NCBI RefSeq assembly: GCF_033115175.1
Contig: NC_084844.1
Coordinates: 34,443,885 to 34,507,884 of the forward strand
Origin: Lepus europaeus
Lineage: Eukaryota; Chordata; Mammalia; Lagomorpha; Leporidae
DNA: 64,000 nt
Reading direction: 5' to 3'
Shown: positions 46,335-57,499 of the stretch, in pieces
How positions within the stretch are numbered: the first letter of the stretch is position 1
How the letters are laid out: each line of letters begins with the position of its first letter
Program-made: the position numbers and the translations under genes
The notes under the pieces: generated by a model
The model's database searches: none
Told to the model about the DNA's origin: nothing
Seen by the model: only the letters and a program-made list of their open reading frames with translations

Positions 46335-46785
46335 GAGAAATGTTATTTTATTATTTTAGAGGCAGAAACGAAGACTGAGAGGGAGGGATACAGAGCTCCC
46401 ATATATTTTTAAAGTAGTGATTTGTAACTACAAACTTTTAGCATTTGTCTGAAAATATCTTGCTTTTATTCTCATTCTAATTCTTCCCACTGTTCCCACC
46501 CCTACTCCCACCCTTCTTCCTTCTCCTTCTCCTATTCCTATTCTTATTTCTTACTAAGATCTATTTTCACTTAACTTTATGCATAGAATATTAACTCTAT
46601 ACTAAGTAAAGAGTTCAACAAATAGTATGAAAAAAATTGTTCTGCATTTACCTAGTTTGGACAAGTCACTAAAGATGTTAATGTCTTAGTTCCTCATCTC
46701 TACAAAGGCAGATGACAATCAATACAGTTTAAAACTGTGCATCTAGATAGTGGACAATCTGTCATTTGAAAAATGCCTCAAAAAT
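46335..46785. other. Unassigned; a possible CSINE tail scrap at 46340-46405
   Basis: ttattttattattttagaggcag with gactgagagggagg and agagctcccat resembles the 3' end of a group C copy on the complement. The rest is pyrimidine-rich (46470-46550) or unrecognised. Confidence 0.35.
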
Positions 46786-46796
46786 GCTGACACTGC

Positions 46797-47484
46797 TTTT
46801 TTTTTTTTTTTTTAAGATTTATTTATTGGGGCTGATGCTGTGGCCCAGCAGGTTAATTCCCTGGCCTGAGGCGCCAGCATTCCATATGGGTGCTGGTTTG
46901 AGTCCTGGCAGCTCCACTTCTGGTCCAGCTCTCTGCTATGGCCTGGGAAAACAGTAGAAGATGGCCCAAGTCCTTGGACCCCTGCATTCGCATGGGAAAC
47001 CCAGAAGAAGCTCCTGGCTCCTGGCTTCAAATCAGCGCAGCTCCGGCCATTGCAGAGAATTGGGGAGTGAACCATCGGATGGAAGAACTCTGTCTGTCTG
47101 TCTCTCTCTCTCTCTGCCTTTCCTCTCTCTGTGTAACTCTGACTTTCAAATAAATAAATAAATCTTTTAAAAAAGGATTTATTTATTTACTTGAGATGCA
47201 GAATTACAGATGGAGAGATAGAGAGGTCTTCCATCCACTGGTTCACTCCCCAAATGGCTGCAACAGCCAGAGCTGGGCCAATTTGAAGCCAGGAGCCAAG
47301 AGCTTCTTCTGGGTCTCCCATGCAGGTGCAGAGGCCCAAGGACTTGGGCCATCTTCTACTGTTTTCCCAGGCCATCAGCATGGAGCTGAATCAGAAGTGA
47401 AGCAGCTGGGACTCGAACCAGTGCCCATATGGGATGCCAGCACTGCAGGAGAATGCTTAACCTACTATGCCACAGTGCCGGCCC
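46797..47484 (-). mobile_element. CSINE, group B, split by an opposite-strand CSINE
   Basis: T run and aagatttatttatt at 46797-46827, then after the insert atttatttacttgagatgcag, cttccatccactggttcac, and head complement gccacagtgccggccc. The flanks acactgctttt and acactgctgtt suggest its own target duplication. Confidence 0.92.
46828..47173 (+). mobile_element. CSINE, group B, nested in opposite orientation
   Basis: Head ggggctgatgctgtggccc, tail ctttcaaataaataaataaatc. The duplication aagatttatttatt (46814-46827) recurs as aggatttatttatt (47174-47187) and is the tail sequence of the host SINE. The two copies form a large inverted repeat. Confidence 0.93.
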
Positions 47485-47551
47485 AACACTGCTGTTAATA
47501 GAATAAAATGAAAGATATAAGAACTAAGACACAAGAAACAAATTATTCTTT

Positions 47552-47862
47552 TTTTGAAAAATAAAAAAAAATTATTTGAAAGAGTTACAGAAAGAGACAG
47601 AGAGAGGTCTTCCACCAGCTGGTTCACTACCCAGAGGGCCACAATGACCAGAATTGAGCCCAAACAGAAGCCAGGAGCTTGTTCCATGTCTCATGTGTTG
47701 GTAGCTGGGGCCTTAAGTACTTGGGCCATCTTCTACTGCTTTTCCCAGGTCATTAGCAGGGAGCTGGATTGGAAGTGGAGCAGCTGGGACTTGAACTGAT
47801 GCACATATGGGTTGCCGGCATCACTGGCTGTGGCTTTACTTGCTATACCACAATGCCGGCCC
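47552..47862 (-). mobile_element. CSINE, group B
   Basis: Complement shows aaaaaaaattatttgaaag, cttccaccagctggttcac, head complement ccacaatgccggccc. The flanks aaattattcttttt and aattattctttt match. Confidence 0.92.
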
Positions 47863-47948
47863 ACAATTATTCTTTTAAAGGGTATAATGTTTGGAAAGTA
47901 AAGCAAAAAGAAAAAAAAAATCCACAGAGTTTTAAAATAGTGTAAAAG

Positions 47949-48258
47949 GGGCAGGCATCTGGTGTAGTGCTTAAGACACTGTTTGGGACACATGCATTAC
48001 CTGTCAGATTGCCTGGGTTGGAGTCCAGGCTCTACTCCTGATCGCAGCTTCCTGTTAATGTGAAAACTGGGAGGCAGCAGTGATGGCTCAAGTAGCTGGA
48101 TCCCTGCCACCCACATGGAGACAGAGATTATGTTCTGGTTCCTGGCTTTCGCCTGGCCCAGCCGCCATCATTTCAAGCATTTGGAGAGTGAACAGCGATT
48201 GGGAGATTTCTCTCTGTGTATCCTTGCCTCTCAAATAAATAAAAATAAGTAAAATTTT
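47949..48258 (+). mobile_element. CSINE, group C
   Basis: Head ggggcaggcatctggtgtag, then gattgcctgggttggag, actgggaggcagcagtgatgg, and tail cctctcaaataaataaaaa. Confidence 0.9.
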
Positions 48259-48421
48259 TTTGAAAATTTGGGAACCTCTCAAACAAGATCAATAGATAGA
48301 TCTTAACCATACATTTAAAAAAGACAAGTCCTTTCCTTTGCTAAATTCTTCAACTATGCAAAAATGGTGCTGGAACAATTGGACATCTATGTAGGAAATA
48401 TACATGAACTTTGACCCATAC

Positions 48422-48850
48422 TTTTTTTTTTTAATATTTATTTATTTGAGAGGTAGAGTTACAGACAATGAGAGACAGAGACAGAGAGAAAGGTCTTCCA
48501 TCTGCTGGTTCACCCCCCCCCCTTTTTTTTTTTAAGATTTATTTATTTATTTGAAAGGCAGATTTACAGAGGCTGGGGGGGTTGGGGGGTTCATCCGCTA
48601 GTTCACTCCCCCAGATGGCGGCAATGGCCTGAGCTCCACCAATCTGGAGCCAGGAGCCAGGAGCCAGGAGCTTCTTCTGGATTTCCCACATGGGTGCAGG
48701 GGCCCAAGCGCTTGGGCCATCTTCTACTGCTTTACCAGGCCATAGCAGAGAGCTGGATCGGAAGAAGAGCATCTGGGACTAGACCTGATGCTCATATGGG
48801 ATGCCAGTGCCTCAGGCAGAGGATTAACCTACTGCGCCACAGTGCTGGCC
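48422..48850 (-). mobile_element. CSINE dimer-like unit inside L1
   Basis: On the minus strand a full group B copy (head complement cacagtgctggcc at 48838-48850, A tail near 48526-48536) is followed by a second CSINE 3' part (48422-48525: cttccatctgctggttcac, GA text, A tail). Only one target duplication is present, ttgacccatac, exact at 48411-48421 and 48851-48861 and enclosing both parts. Confidence 0.82.
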
Positions 48851-48933
48851 TTGACCCATACCTTTTACCATATAAAAATAATCAAATCAAAAGACAAGAC
48901 ACAGGCTAGATCAAAATATTTACAAAGCACATG

Positions 48934-49489
48934 AAATGATGAACAACAAAAATCCCTCTCTCCTTGTTTAACAAGCAATCTTCCCTTAGCTGCCTAACAC
49001 ACTAGCAGTCCATAATAGTCATTTACCTCCCTATGACACAGAACTTGCTATCCCATAATAGTAGTCTTTGCTGAAAATCTGCTGATCTGTCTTTCCAGAG
49101 TCCCTGATAGAACTGGAAAGCCCTGGCCGCGGCCAACATTGTAACTAGAGCCTGTGCTCAGACTGGCAGAGTTATGTCACAGATACTCCTAGGATGCTGT
49201 AGCAGCCATCTTTGAACAGGTGATGTATGTACAGTGATGATTTCTTAAGGCACATCCCCAGAGGAATTTCTTCACTCGTTTCCTCTGTACCTAACATGCT
49301 CTGTCACTTAATTTCACCCAGTTACATCCCATTTACCCTAACTTCATAAATTTTCACATGCCTTTCCAAACAGGAAGATTGATTTGGGTTTTGATATTAT
49401 TCTTGCAGGTCTGCAATCATAATAAAATGAATTCAGTGTTTCTATAATAATTATAGTATACAAATACACAGGCCTGTTGTCAGATAACA
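48934..49489. other. About 556-bp non-L1 insert, family unresolved
   Basis: L1 text stops after caaagcacatg and resumes at cacatgtctgataaagg. The 6-bp cacatg occurs on both sides (48928-48933, 49490-49495). The insert has one AATAAA (49421-49426) and no coding frame. An old LTR or a DNA element is possible; I cannot name it. Confidence 0.45.
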
Positions 49490-50630
49490 CACATGTCTGA
49501 TAAAGGACTTGTATCCAGAATGTATAAGGAATTTTCAAAACTCAAGTAAGATAGTAAGAAACACACATTTAGATTTGAACAGATACATTCCCAAAGAAGA
49601 TATACAGATTACACAGGTACATAAAAAGATGTTTAATATCAAAAAAGATGTTTAATATCACTGCCAATTGAAACTATAATGAGACACTACTATCATCTAT
49701 TAAAATGGCTAAAATGAACAAGCAAACAAACAAACTGAAAATACCAAGTTCTAGCAAGGATGCAGAGGAACTAAAATTTTTATACTTGGCTAGTAGAAGT
49801 ACAAAATATTCCAGTCACTTTGGAAACAAACTTTGGTAGTTTGTTATAAACATATATTTATCATTTGACCCAGCAGTTCCATTCCTATGTATTTATCCAA
49901 CAGAAATGAAAACTTACCATCACTCAAAAACCTGTATGTGAATGTTTAAAATGACTTCATGTATAATCATCTAATATTGGACATAGCATAAATTCCTTTC
50001 AACTAAAGAATTGATGAATAAATTGTGGTATATCCATACAATGGAATACTACTCAATAACAAACAGGATTAAACTATTGATACATACTTTGATGAGTGAT
50101 GTTAAAGCAATCATGCTGAATTAAGGGAGCCAGACAAAAATGAGTATCTCTTATATGATTCCACTGATATGACATTTTGGGAGAGGCAAACTATGAGACA
50201 AAGCAGATGCATGCTTTCCAGGGCTGTAGGAAAAGGAAGGGGTTGGCCACACAGGGATAGAGGGAATTTGTTAGAGTGATGAAACAGTTTTTTATCTGAA
50301 TTGTAAGGTGTGGTTACAAAATAAATAAAATTCAAAAAACTAGACCCCAAAACAATACCATTTGTAAATTATGCCTCAATAAACCTGTCCACACTTGAAA
50401 AGACTTTTCACAATGCTTATCGTAGATTTTAATGGTAATCCTTAAAATTATAAGCTATTTTTCTGATATAAAAATATTATATCATAACCAAGAAATCAAT
50501 AGACAATAAAATTAAGATATTAAAATATAAAGTATTTACAATATAAAATCTATGTACTTTAAGATAAATAATACTAAATACAAACAGTATTAAAATTATT
50601 ATTTTTTGATCTTTTTCACTTTTTGATTTT

Positions 50631-50924
50631 TTTATATATGTATTTTATTTCGATTTTGAAGAGAGAGAGGGAGAGAGAGATTGAGAGAGAGATCTTCTAT
50701 CTACTGGTTCACTCCCCAAATGACCACAACAGCCCGGGTTGGACCAGGCTAGAGCCAGGAGTCAGAAGCTCCATCCAGGTCTCCCACATGGATAGTAGGG
50801 GCCAAGTATGTGGGCTATCTTCTGCTGCCTTCCCAGGCACATTAGCAGGAAGCTGGATCAAAGCAGAGCAGCTGGGCAGTCCAATATGGGATGCCAGTGT
50901 CTGCTGCACCACAGAACTGTCCCC
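50631..50924 (-). mobile_element. CSINE, group C
   Basis: Complement shows a T-rich tail, GA tract, cttctatctactggttcac, cacattagcaggaagctgg, and a worn head. The flanks cactttttgatttt (50617) and cactttctggtttt (50925) match with two changes. Confidence 0.88.
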
Positions 50925-51109
50925 TCACTTTCTGGTTTTATAAGATAAGTCAATGACAGTTTTTTTTTTCCCAGAGAAATAATACTGTTTCATTTTTCTT
51001 TTAAATAATGTTGATGCTGAAGTTCCTCAAATAAACCCAGCTTGCCACCTTCAGGCAACTGAAAGATTTACAGAGACCACAGCCAGAGATAGAACATTAA
51101 TTTTACATC

Positions 51110-51440
51110 TTTCTCAGTAACCCATAATTAATAATACCTTGATCACTTTATTTGCCTTTGTGAAATTCACTCTGTTCAGTTCTTCCCCTAGCATTTACTG
51201 GAATACTTTCTAACTTTCAAACCTCAGTTCAAATGCCACTAATTCTCTGAGAAGTCTTTCCTGATCACTCAAGCTAGTGTTTCCTCTGATAAATATTTTA
51301 TATCCTCTATCATGTTTAATCTTTCAGATAGTAATGACTATGTCTTACACGTGTTTTTATGCTTAGTTACTACTATTAAAAAGAGTGTGTGCAATAGTTT
51401 TCAGTTTACTGAATTAACATATGAGTGAATAAATGGAAAT
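51110..51440 (+). repeat. L2 LINE 3' end
   Basis: L2-like order: cctcagttcaaatgccac, tctgagaagtctttcctgatc, tttcagatagtaatgactatgtc, and the terminal atgagtgaataaatgg. Confidence 0.6.
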
Positions 51441-52320
51441 GATGAGCTCTCATTTGGAAGAAGTTCCATTTTACTAAAAGATTAGTGGGAATTCCACACA
51501 TTTATTCAATATTATATGCATACATGTAAAGCCTCAATTTCCACTGACTATGATTAGAAGTGTCTCAATCTCTATTAACTTTTCAATCTACTATCATTGA
51601 TGAATGTTATAATATGTGCTTGGTGCCTTGCCTTTTGATATTTATTCAAACCTCAATATTTGGACTCCTAGAACAATCTAAAACAAACAGAGAAAAGAGT
51701 GATGGTATTGTATTTTACTTTTGAGCTGAAAGGTAGCTACTTCTTTAAATTCTCTGATAAGACCATCAAATTATTTCTCTTTCAAATCCCCAAGTGTTAA
51801 TATCTTATGGGCATGCTAATAGAGTATGTAACAGTGGCTGCAGTCCACCACTACCTGTCTCAGAAAAATTCCCATTTTTTTCTGTCTAGTTCCATCTGGT
51901 TTAGGGGGTGAGGATCTTCATGTTTACATTCTCTCTAGAATATATAAGCTCCTGTCCCTCTTTCAAAGTCTACATGCATCCAGGACCACTAAATAACAAA
52001 GTGACCCTCAGTTACTGTTTTTGATTGATGTTTAAAGGGAGAGAGGTAGTCTATGCTTGAGGATGGCTTATATTCTTGAATCCCTTCCACTAAATCTTTC
52101 TAGCAAAAGATCCTCTTTCTATGGTGCATTCAGGGGCTCTTTCTGCGTTCTGCCAAGCCTTCCTTCTCATGATACCCTCCCTCTCCCTGCCCCCTCCCCA
52201 GGCTCAGCTCTATCTTTCTAAGGCAGGAAGTGACCAGTACTCTCAGCAAGGCTCTGGTTTGGCCCTTGAGTCAGCAGTGTCCTTAGATATTTACTTCTGT
52301 TTGGTGAGAGCTGGAGAGAA
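51441..52320. other. Unassigned intergenic sequence
   Basis: No recognised gene or repeat; 52165-52205 is pyrimidine-rich. Confidence 0.4.
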
Positions 52321-52324
52321 AGAC

Positions 52325-52805
52325 CTTTGAATGAGCAAGAGACCCACTACTTGCTGAATGGACAATAATTTCCACCCCGTGGCTCCTTGATTGGTTGTTA
52401 TTCCTACTTGCTGATTGGCACCAATTTCTATCTCTGTCTCCCTGAATGTCTCCTTGAGTAGCTATTAACCCCTACCCATATAGACCAATCAAAAGTATGT
52501 ACTCTCGTGACCCTTTCTGTCTCATTGATTGGACATAGTTTTAACCCCTTAAACTAGCCAATCAAATAGTCACACACCCTTTTTGGCACTTTTTTGGTGT
52601 GTGATAAAAAGCCTATACTTAAAGCTGCTGGGGGTCTGAGTATCGGGGATGGGTAGTGGCAACTCTTCCTTTAGTGGTTCCCTTCTGAGTGATGCATCAG
52701 GAGGCTTCTTGCTTTCAAAAAAGACTTTGCTTCTGCTCACTCTGTCTACGTGGAAATTCCTCTTTGCTGTGAGACAGGAACCAACTCTGTCCTCCAGCTG
52801 TAACA
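52325..52805 (+). mobile_element. Probable solo LTR of an endogenous retrovirus (fossil)
   Basis: A single LTR-like unit with no internal retroviral sequence on either side. The U3-like part has several CCAAT-box motifs (for example gaccaatcaaaag near 52485 and agccaatcaaatag near 52556). A TATA-like gataaaaagc lies near 52602, followed by an R/U5-like stretch ending ctgtaaca. This resembles gammaretrovirus-like (ERV1) LTRs. The left edge and the target duplication are not resolved. It is old enough to be diverged, and a truncated CSINE abuts the right end. Confidence 0.5.
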
Positions 52806-52811
52806 ATCCCA

Positions 52812-53070
52812 TATGGCATCCCATATCAGACTAGCAGTTCAAGCCCTGGCTGCTCTGCTTGCAATCCAGTTCCTTGCTCATGTGCCTAGGAGAGCAGCAG
52901 AATGCTTACCAAGTGTTTGGGCCCCTGCCACCCACATGCAACCCCTGACTTTGGCCTGGCCCAGCCCCAGCCATTGCAGCCATTTGGGGAATGAATCAGT
53001 GGATGGAAGATCTCTTTCTTTCCCTGTCACTCTGCCTTACAAATAAATTAAATTAAAAAAAGAAAAAATA
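52812..53070 (+). mobile_element. CSINE, group C, 5'-truncated
   Basis: Starts at catcccatatcagac, then tcaagccctggctgctctgc, gcctaggagagcagcag, catttggggaatgaatcag, and tail cttacaaataaattaaatt. Confidence 0.87.
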
Positions 53071-53278
53071 GGTAGGAAAATACAGAGAAACAATCAGATT
53101 CATATTTTGGCATACAAATCTAGCACAAATGCAACTTTGTAATACAATCTTGACTAAATCTGTTCTTTGTCCTTTCTCAAAAGCTGAATCTGCGATTTCT
53201 CCCTCCTCAGTACCTGTTTCAACTCTCCTAAACACATCTTTTAATTGTACCCCAATAATTTCTTTAATCAAGTCTTTT

Positions 53279-53590
53279 TTTAAAGATTTATTTATTTATT
53301 TGAAAGGCGGAGTTACAGAGAGAGGGAGAGACAGAGAGGTCTTCCACCAGCTGGTTCACAATTGGCTGCAATGGCGGAGCTGTACCTATTTGAAGCCAGG
53401 AGCCAGGTGCTCCCTCCAGATCTTCCCACGTGGGTGTAGGGGCCCAACAACTTGGGCCATCTTCTGCTTTCCCAGGCCATGGCAGAGAGCTGGAATGAAA
53501 ATGGAGCAGCTGGGACTCGACCCAGTGCCCATATGGGATGCTGGCACTGCAGGCAGTGGCTTTAGCCTCTATGCCACAGCGCTGGCCCCA
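53279..53590 (-). mobile_element. CSINE, group B, full length
   Basis: Tail agatttatttatttatttg on plus, head complement gccacagcgctggcccc. The 13-bp duplication aatcaagtctttt is exact at 53266-53278 and 53591-53603. Confidence 0.95.
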
Positions 53591-53603
53591 AATCAAGTCT
53601 TTT

Positions 53604-53914
53604 CTTAATCATTACATATACACTATAGCAGTGGCATTTTTTCCCAGCAATTCTTTTCTTTCCCTTTCATTTATCTTAGTTGGTTCTAGCTAGACATGTC
53701 CGCATGCATTAAGAACGTTTTCAGTTCACTCTCTAATTCTCTTTGTAGCCACTTAAAATCTGGTTTCTGTCTGCTTTTCTTTACCAAAACAATTCTTGTT
53801 TTGATCAAATTAATGAGTTAATAAAAATTCATATACTTTGATACCATTGCTCATTCTTTTTTTGTGAACTATTAGGATATGTTATTATTAGGTTTTTACG
53901 TATGTATTACCATT
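53604..53914. other. Unassigned intergenic sequence
   Basis: No recognised gene or repeat. Confidence 0.4.
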
Positions 53915-53925
53915 TGTCTAGTATT

Positions 53926-54252
53926 TTTCTAAATATTTTATTTATTTATTTGAGAGGTAGAGTCACAGACAGTGAGAGGAAGACAGAGAGAAAGGTCTTC
54001 CTTCCATTGGTTCACTCCCCAGATGGCCACAACAGCTGGAGCTGTGCCAATCCAAAGCCAGGAGCCAGGAGCTTTTTCCCGGTCTCCCATGGGAGTGCAA
54101 GGGCCCAAGGAGTTGGGCCATCTTCTACTGCTTTCCCAGACCATAGCAGAGAGCTGGATGGGAAGTGGAGCAGCCGGGCTAGAACTGGTGCCCAAATGAG
54201 ATGCCGGCGCCGCAGGTGCAGGATTAACCTACTGCGCCATGGCGCCAGTCCC
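53926..54252 (-). mobile_element. CSINE, intermediate A/B type
   Basis: Tail atattttatttatttatttg on plus, gccggcgccgcaggtg, head complement gccatggcgccagtcc. The 11-bp duplication tgtctagtatt is exact at 53915-53925 and 54253-54263. Confidence 0.95.
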
Positions 54253-54263
54253 TGTCTAGTATT

Positions 54264-54846
54264 GTTAACTTTCTGACTGTTATTGTATTAATAATATCTT
54301 TCATAATTTTTCTCTCCATCTTATTTATTTTACAGATGTTCCTCCACTTTCCTTTTTTTCCTCCAGATGACTTAAAATTTTTATTCCATTTTCATAAATC
54401 TTTAATGCCAGACCTCCCTCCTGTCTTTATGGATGCTCAGAAACAGGTTGCTTAGACTTAAGAACATTTTGAAAGACATTTATGAAGAAAGAGCAGCAGG
54501 ATGCAATTCATATTTCTCACAATACTTTAGATACTGTTTCTTTTGGGTTTTTCTTATGACCAAAAGAAACAAGAAATAGAACAATGTTGTTGGAGACAAT
54601 GATCTTTCTTCCCAGATTCAACTTATGTTTTTTCTATTTTTACTGTGTATTGGTGTCTTTTTTGCCATTATAATTTGTAGACTCACTGGGCAGGAAATAA
54701 TTGTTGACCTTTTAAACTTGGAATAGCCACAAGCACATGGTTATTAATGGTAACATGTTTGAAATGTCCTTGATTATAAATTGAACACTGCTAAACAACA
54801 TGTGTGTTTTTCACTTTTGGTTTTCAGATTTTATTTTGAATGGTCT
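54264..54846. other. Unassigned intergenic sequence
   Basis: AT-rich, nothing recognised. Confidence 0.4.
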
Positions 54847-54861
54847 CATTAGCTGGTTCTT

Positions 54862-55171
54862 TTTTTTAAAATTATTTTATTTATTTGAAAGATAGAGTTA
54901 GAGAGAGAAGTAGAGACAAAGAGAGGTCTTCCATTTGCTGGTTCACTCCCCAGATGGCTGCAATGGCCAGAGCTGTGCTGATCCGAAACCAGGAGCCAGG
55001 AGTCTCTTCCGGGTCTCCCACGTGGGTGAAGGGGCCCAAAGACTTGGGCCATCTTTCACAGCTTTCCCAGGCCATAGCAGAGAGCCAGATTGGAAGCGGG
55101 GCAGCCGGGACTAGAACTGGTGCCCATATGGGATGCTGGCGCTTCAGGCCACTGCACCACAGCGCTGGCCC
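54862..55171 (-). mobile_element. CSINE, group B, full length
   Basis: Tail aaattattttatttatttg on plus, head complement ccacagcgctggcc. The 15-bp duplication cattagctggttctt is exact at 54847-54861 and 55172-55186. Confidence 0.96.
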
Positions 55172-55186
55172 CATTAGCTGGTTCTT

Positions 55187-55619
55187 ATACAGAAATAAAG
55201 CCAGTTCTATAAGGTTATAAACATTGGAAGAAAATATATTATGTAGGCACCAAAATCTAGATAATTCTATCTCCTACTACAGTATAGCATTATTAGCACA
55301 TCTGAATTCTAGCCATCACAGCTCTTCGTTTGGTCAACATGGATCAACTTGAGTCTTGATACTCGCACTTGAAAATTAGGGATGTAATAACCTATTTCTC
55401 TGAGTTTCTGTGAGAAATAAAAAGTGATTTACATCAAACATTTGGTTATTAACTGCTTGTTGTAACCATCATTGGTTTTAAATGATTCTGTTCATTTGTT
55501 TAGAAAGTGACTTTATTACGTCACTGATAGTTGCCCTGTACTGAAATACTTCCTGATGTCACCAATACCTTACCTGTACTACACATGTATTTATGCTTTT
55601 CTTGTTTGTTCATTTTTAA
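55187..55619. other. Unassigned intergenic sequence
   Basis: No recognised gene or repeat. Confidence 0.4.
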
Positions 55620-55945
55620 AAAAATATTTATTTATTTATTTGAAAGTCAGAGTTACAGAGAGAGAGGAGAGACAGAGAGAGAGAGAGGTCTTCGATCCTA
55701 TGGTTCACTTCCCAATTGGCTGCAACAGCCAGAGCTGCGCCAATCCAAAGCCAGGATTCAGGAGCTTCTTCTGAGTCTCCCACGCGGGTGCAGGGGCCCA
55801 AGGACTTAGGCCATCTTCTACTGCTTTCCCAGGCCATGGCAGAGAGTTGGATTGGAAGTGGAGCAGCCGGGACTAGAACCGGCACCCATATGGGATGCCA
55901 GTGCTTCAGGCCAGGGCTTTAACCCGCTGTGCCACAGCGTTGGTC
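55620..55945 (-). mobile_element. CSINE, group B
   Basis: Tail aatatttatttatttatttg on plus, head complement gccacagcgttggtcc. The flanks both read ttcattttt. Confidence 0.93.
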
Positions 55946-56127
55946 CCTATTCATTTTTTTTTATTTTTAGTATTTCAAATTCTCTATAGAATCTCAAAAG
56001 TTGGGATATGCCCTTAATGGACAAGAGAAACCTGGGATGTTCTCCTATTATCAGATGTTTTCCTGTGGAATCTAGCTTTTCAGGGATGTAGTTATTAGAA
56101 AGTTGCATCTAATTGGGTATCATTCAT

Positions 56128-56412
56128 AATCTGATGGGTTAAGCCACTGCTTGGAATGTCCACATCCCATATCAGAGTGTCTGTCTATTGGAGTCCCAGC
56201 TACTGCACTTCTGGTCTGTCTCCTTGCAAATGCGCCTGAGAAGCAGCAGATACTGCTGATGTACTTGATTTCTTGCCACCCACATGGAAGACCCAGATGC
56301 ATTTCCTGCCTCCTGACCAAGCCCTGGCTGTTGAGGCCATTTCGGAAATGAATCAACAGAGAGTAAATCTCTCAGTCTCTCTGGGTCACTCTTTCAAATA
56401 AATAAATAATTT
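56128..56412 (+). mobile_element. CSINE, group C
   Basis: Worn head (ctgatgggttaagccac), then tatcagagtgtctg, gcgcctgagaagcagcag, and tail tttcaaataaataaataat. Confidence 0.87.
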
Positions 56413-56476
56413 TCAAAAATGTGGTAAAATTGCATTTCAGAAATTGTGTTGATCAGTCCCATATAAAAGAAGTTGG

Positions 56477-56783
56477 TGGGGCAGGTGTTTGGCAAAGTGA
56501 TTAAGTGCCTGCATCCTATATCAAAATGCCTGACTGGAGTCCCTGCTGCTCTGCTTCTCATCTAGCTTCCTGCTAACAGGTAACCTGGGAGGCAGCAGGT
56601 GATTGCTCAAGAATTTGGGTCCTTACCACCCATGTGGAATACCTGGATGGAGTTTCAGGTTCCTGGCCCAGTCCTGGATGTTGGGGGCATTTCGGGAGTG
56701 AATCAGCAGATGGAAGCTCTCTCTGTGTCTTTCTTTTTGCCATTCAAATAAAATAAAAATAAGTTTTAAAAATTAAAAAAAAA
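56477..56783 (+). mobile_element. CSINE, group C
   Basis: Head ggggcaggtgtttggcaaag, then aacctgggaggcagcaggtg, and tail cattcaaataaaataaaaat. Confidence 0.9.
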
Positions 56784-56785
56784 TC

Positions 56786-57094
56786 TGGGGCCAGCTTTGT
56801 GACATAGTGAGTAAAGCTGTTGCATGTCCAATCCAGCTCCCTGCTAATGGCTTGGAAAGCAGCAGAAAATGGCCCATTTCCTTGGGCCCCTGCACCCACG
56901 TGGGAGACCTCAAAGAAGCTCCTGGCTCCTGGTTTCAGAATGGCCCAGCTCTAGCTGTTGTGGCCATTTGAAGCGTGAGCCAGAGAATGGAAGATTCTGT
57001 GTGCATGTGTGTGTGTGTGTATGTATGTATGTACCCTCTCCATGTAAACTCTGCCTTTCAAATTAATGAATAAATATATATTTTTTAAAAAAAG
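56786..57094 (+). mobile_element. CSINE, group B/C, head-proximal deletion and (GT)n in the tail
   Basis: Head ggggccagctttgtgacatag is followed at once by tccaatccagctccctgc, so the B-box region is missing. The CT segment has become a tgtgtgtgtgtgtatg run. Tail tttcaaattaatgaataaa. It is the third group C-like copy in a row. Confidence 0.9.
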
Positions 57095-57495
57095 TCAATA
57101 TAAGTACATTTTAAATCAGCACAAACTGCTTGGAATCCAACAACCTTACAGTACTTCTTTTGAAGCCTGGTCAGAGAGTAGGAATCTTGATTGGATACTA
57201 AAGTGATAGCTCTGATTTGTCTTCGTTAGTAGTAAGTGTTAGCCAATTCTAATAGCAGGAACAGTTGAAAAGTCCCAAAAACAATCTACTTTGCATCAAT
57301 TTTGTTACAGTTGACCCTGTTTAAAAGCTGGCAGGTTATGTAACAGAGAACCTACCTCCCAGAGTATCTTTTCTTAAAAAGTCACCCCACTCAAACGCTG
57401 TATATCTGTTTAACTTTTCATTCAGCTATTGTGGTTTCCAGGGAATATACATCCGTTAAAAGGGAACTTAATTCCTAAGGAGATCAATTATTTAT
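57095..57495. other. Unassigned sequence upstream of DHX40
   Basis: No recognised gene or repeat. Confidence 0.4.
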
Positions 57496-57499
57496 GCAT

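Larger units (their letters stand above)
48265..50395 (+). repeat. L1M LINE, end of ORF2 and 3' UTR, with two insertions
   Basis: Sense L1 text runs in order: atggtgctggaacaattgg (48365), gaactttgacccatac, [SINE unit 48422-48850], accttttaccatataaa, gacaagacacaggctag, [insert 48934-49489], ctgataaaggacttgtatcc, tgccaattgaaactataatgag, gacccagcagttccattcc, tacaatggaatactactc, ggaaggggttggccac. Broken and old; no long frame remains. An internal deletion sits near 48885. Confidence 0.88.
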
